DNA from: Thermoanaerobaculales bacterium
GTDB taxonomy: Bacteria > Acidobacteriota > Thermoanaerobaculia > Thermoanaerobaculales > Sulfomarinibacteraceae
NCBI GenBank assembly: GCA_025456385.1
Contig: JALOKS010000017.1
Coordinates: 1 to 16,492 of the forward strand
Direction: 5' to 3'
Length of the DNA: 16,492 bases
Made by a program: the position numbers and the translations under genes
Notes under the pieces: model-generated
Seen by the model: the letters and a program-made list of their open reading frames with translations, nothing else
What the model was told of the DNA's origin: nothing
Database searches by the model: none
In this document: positions 16,117 through 16,492 of the stretch, piece after piece
Layout: each line of letters starts with the position of its first letter
Numbering within the stretch: the stretch's first letter is position 1

Positions 16117-16492
16117 TCACCAGGACTCGAGCATGTCGTCGAGCCGCGACGCCATCCGCGCGGCGGTCACCACGACCACCTTGTCGCCCGGCTCGATGCG
16201 GGTCGTGCCGCCGGGGATGAAGATGCGCTCGCCGTGCCGGACCGCCACCACCAGGATGCCGCGCGCGAGGCCGAGCTCCGCCAACGGCGAGCGCACGAGG
16301 CGGCTGCCCGCGGTCGCCTCGAGCTCGAACACCTCCACCGAGTCCTCGAGCAGCGCCGCCACGGCGGTCACCTTGCCCCGCCGCGCGAACTGCAGCGCGA
16401 GGCTCACCGACAGCAGCCGCGGCGAGATGATGGCGTCGATGCCCAGCTCACCGGTCAGCTCCGCGAGGGCGGGGTTGTCGACCACCGCGAAG
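16117..16492 (-). CDS. trkA: Trk system regulatory subunit TrkA, C-terminal part (cut by window edge)
   Basis: Only the last 124 residues are in the window; the frame stays open to the edge. The visible part starts inside a nucleotide-binding Rossmann domain (AVVDNPALAELTGELGIDAIISPRLL). After a linker comes a TrkA_C domain, with SRLVRSPLAELGLARGILVVAVRHGE and IEPGDKVVVVTA. It ends in LDDMLESW. TrkA forms the cytoplasmic ring that binds NAD(H)/ATP and gates TrkH, the next gene. A GTG at 16485 is an internal valine of the longer protein, not a start. Full TrkA has two Rossmann/TrkA_C repeats; which are present upstream cannot be seen. Confidence 0.9.
   Translation of the reverse strand, partial: FAVVDNPALAELTGELGIDAIISPRLLSVSLALQFARRGKVTAVAALLEDSVEVFELEATAGSRLVRSPLAELGLARGILVVAVRHGERIFIPGGTTRIEPGDKVVVVTAARMASRLDDMLESW

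Overview
The window is very GC-rich (well over 70% by eye) and densely coded, with no intergenic gap longer than about 170 bases. It is bacterial. A sigma-54 activator, a FecR-domain exported protein, an RND exporter and a TrkA/TrkH pair suggest a high-GC Gram-negative or deep-branching lineage such as Acidobacteriota or Myxococcota. The lineage is inference; the sequence does not fix it. I see no mobile element, CRISPR array, tRNA or rRNA.

Region 1 (21-1295, minus strand) is glgC, ADP-glucose pyrophosphorylase of the cyanobacterial/plant-like type, with its own candidate promoter. Region 2 (1360-8947, minus strand) is the centrepiece. Seven genes each overlap the next by 1 to 14 bases, in the order: type III polyketide synthase, ICMT-type methyltransferase, acyl carrier protein, fatty acyl-AMP ligase, FAD-dependent oxidoreductase, two-repeat RND/MMPL exporter, exported TPR protein. 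The content reads as one pathway. The ligase activates a fatty acid and loads the carrier protein, the type III PKS extends it to an alkylresorcinol or alkylpyrone, the methyltransferase and flavoenzyme tailor the head group, and the RND protein with its periplasmic partner moves the lipid to the envelope. The PKS, methyltransferase and flavoenzyme parallel the known srsABC phenolic-lipid genes of Streptomyces griseus. The dedicated ligase/ACP loading pair and the exporter are additional parts.

Region 3 (9118-13366, plus strand, divergent from region 2) is a signalling cassette: a CHASE2 membrane histidine kinase, an NtrC-type sigma-54 response regulator and an exported FecR-domain protein, again tightly overlapped. 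The 170-base divergent gap holds a sigma-54-like element (8984-8999) pointing at the PKS operon. The regulator next door may therefore control the lipid pathway.

Region 4 (13395-16492, minus strand) holds a TetA-like MFS transporter with a TTG start, the potassium channel subunit TrkH, and the C-terminal part of TrkA cut by the window edge. A perfect 10-bp hairpin sits between the convergent FecR and MFS genes.
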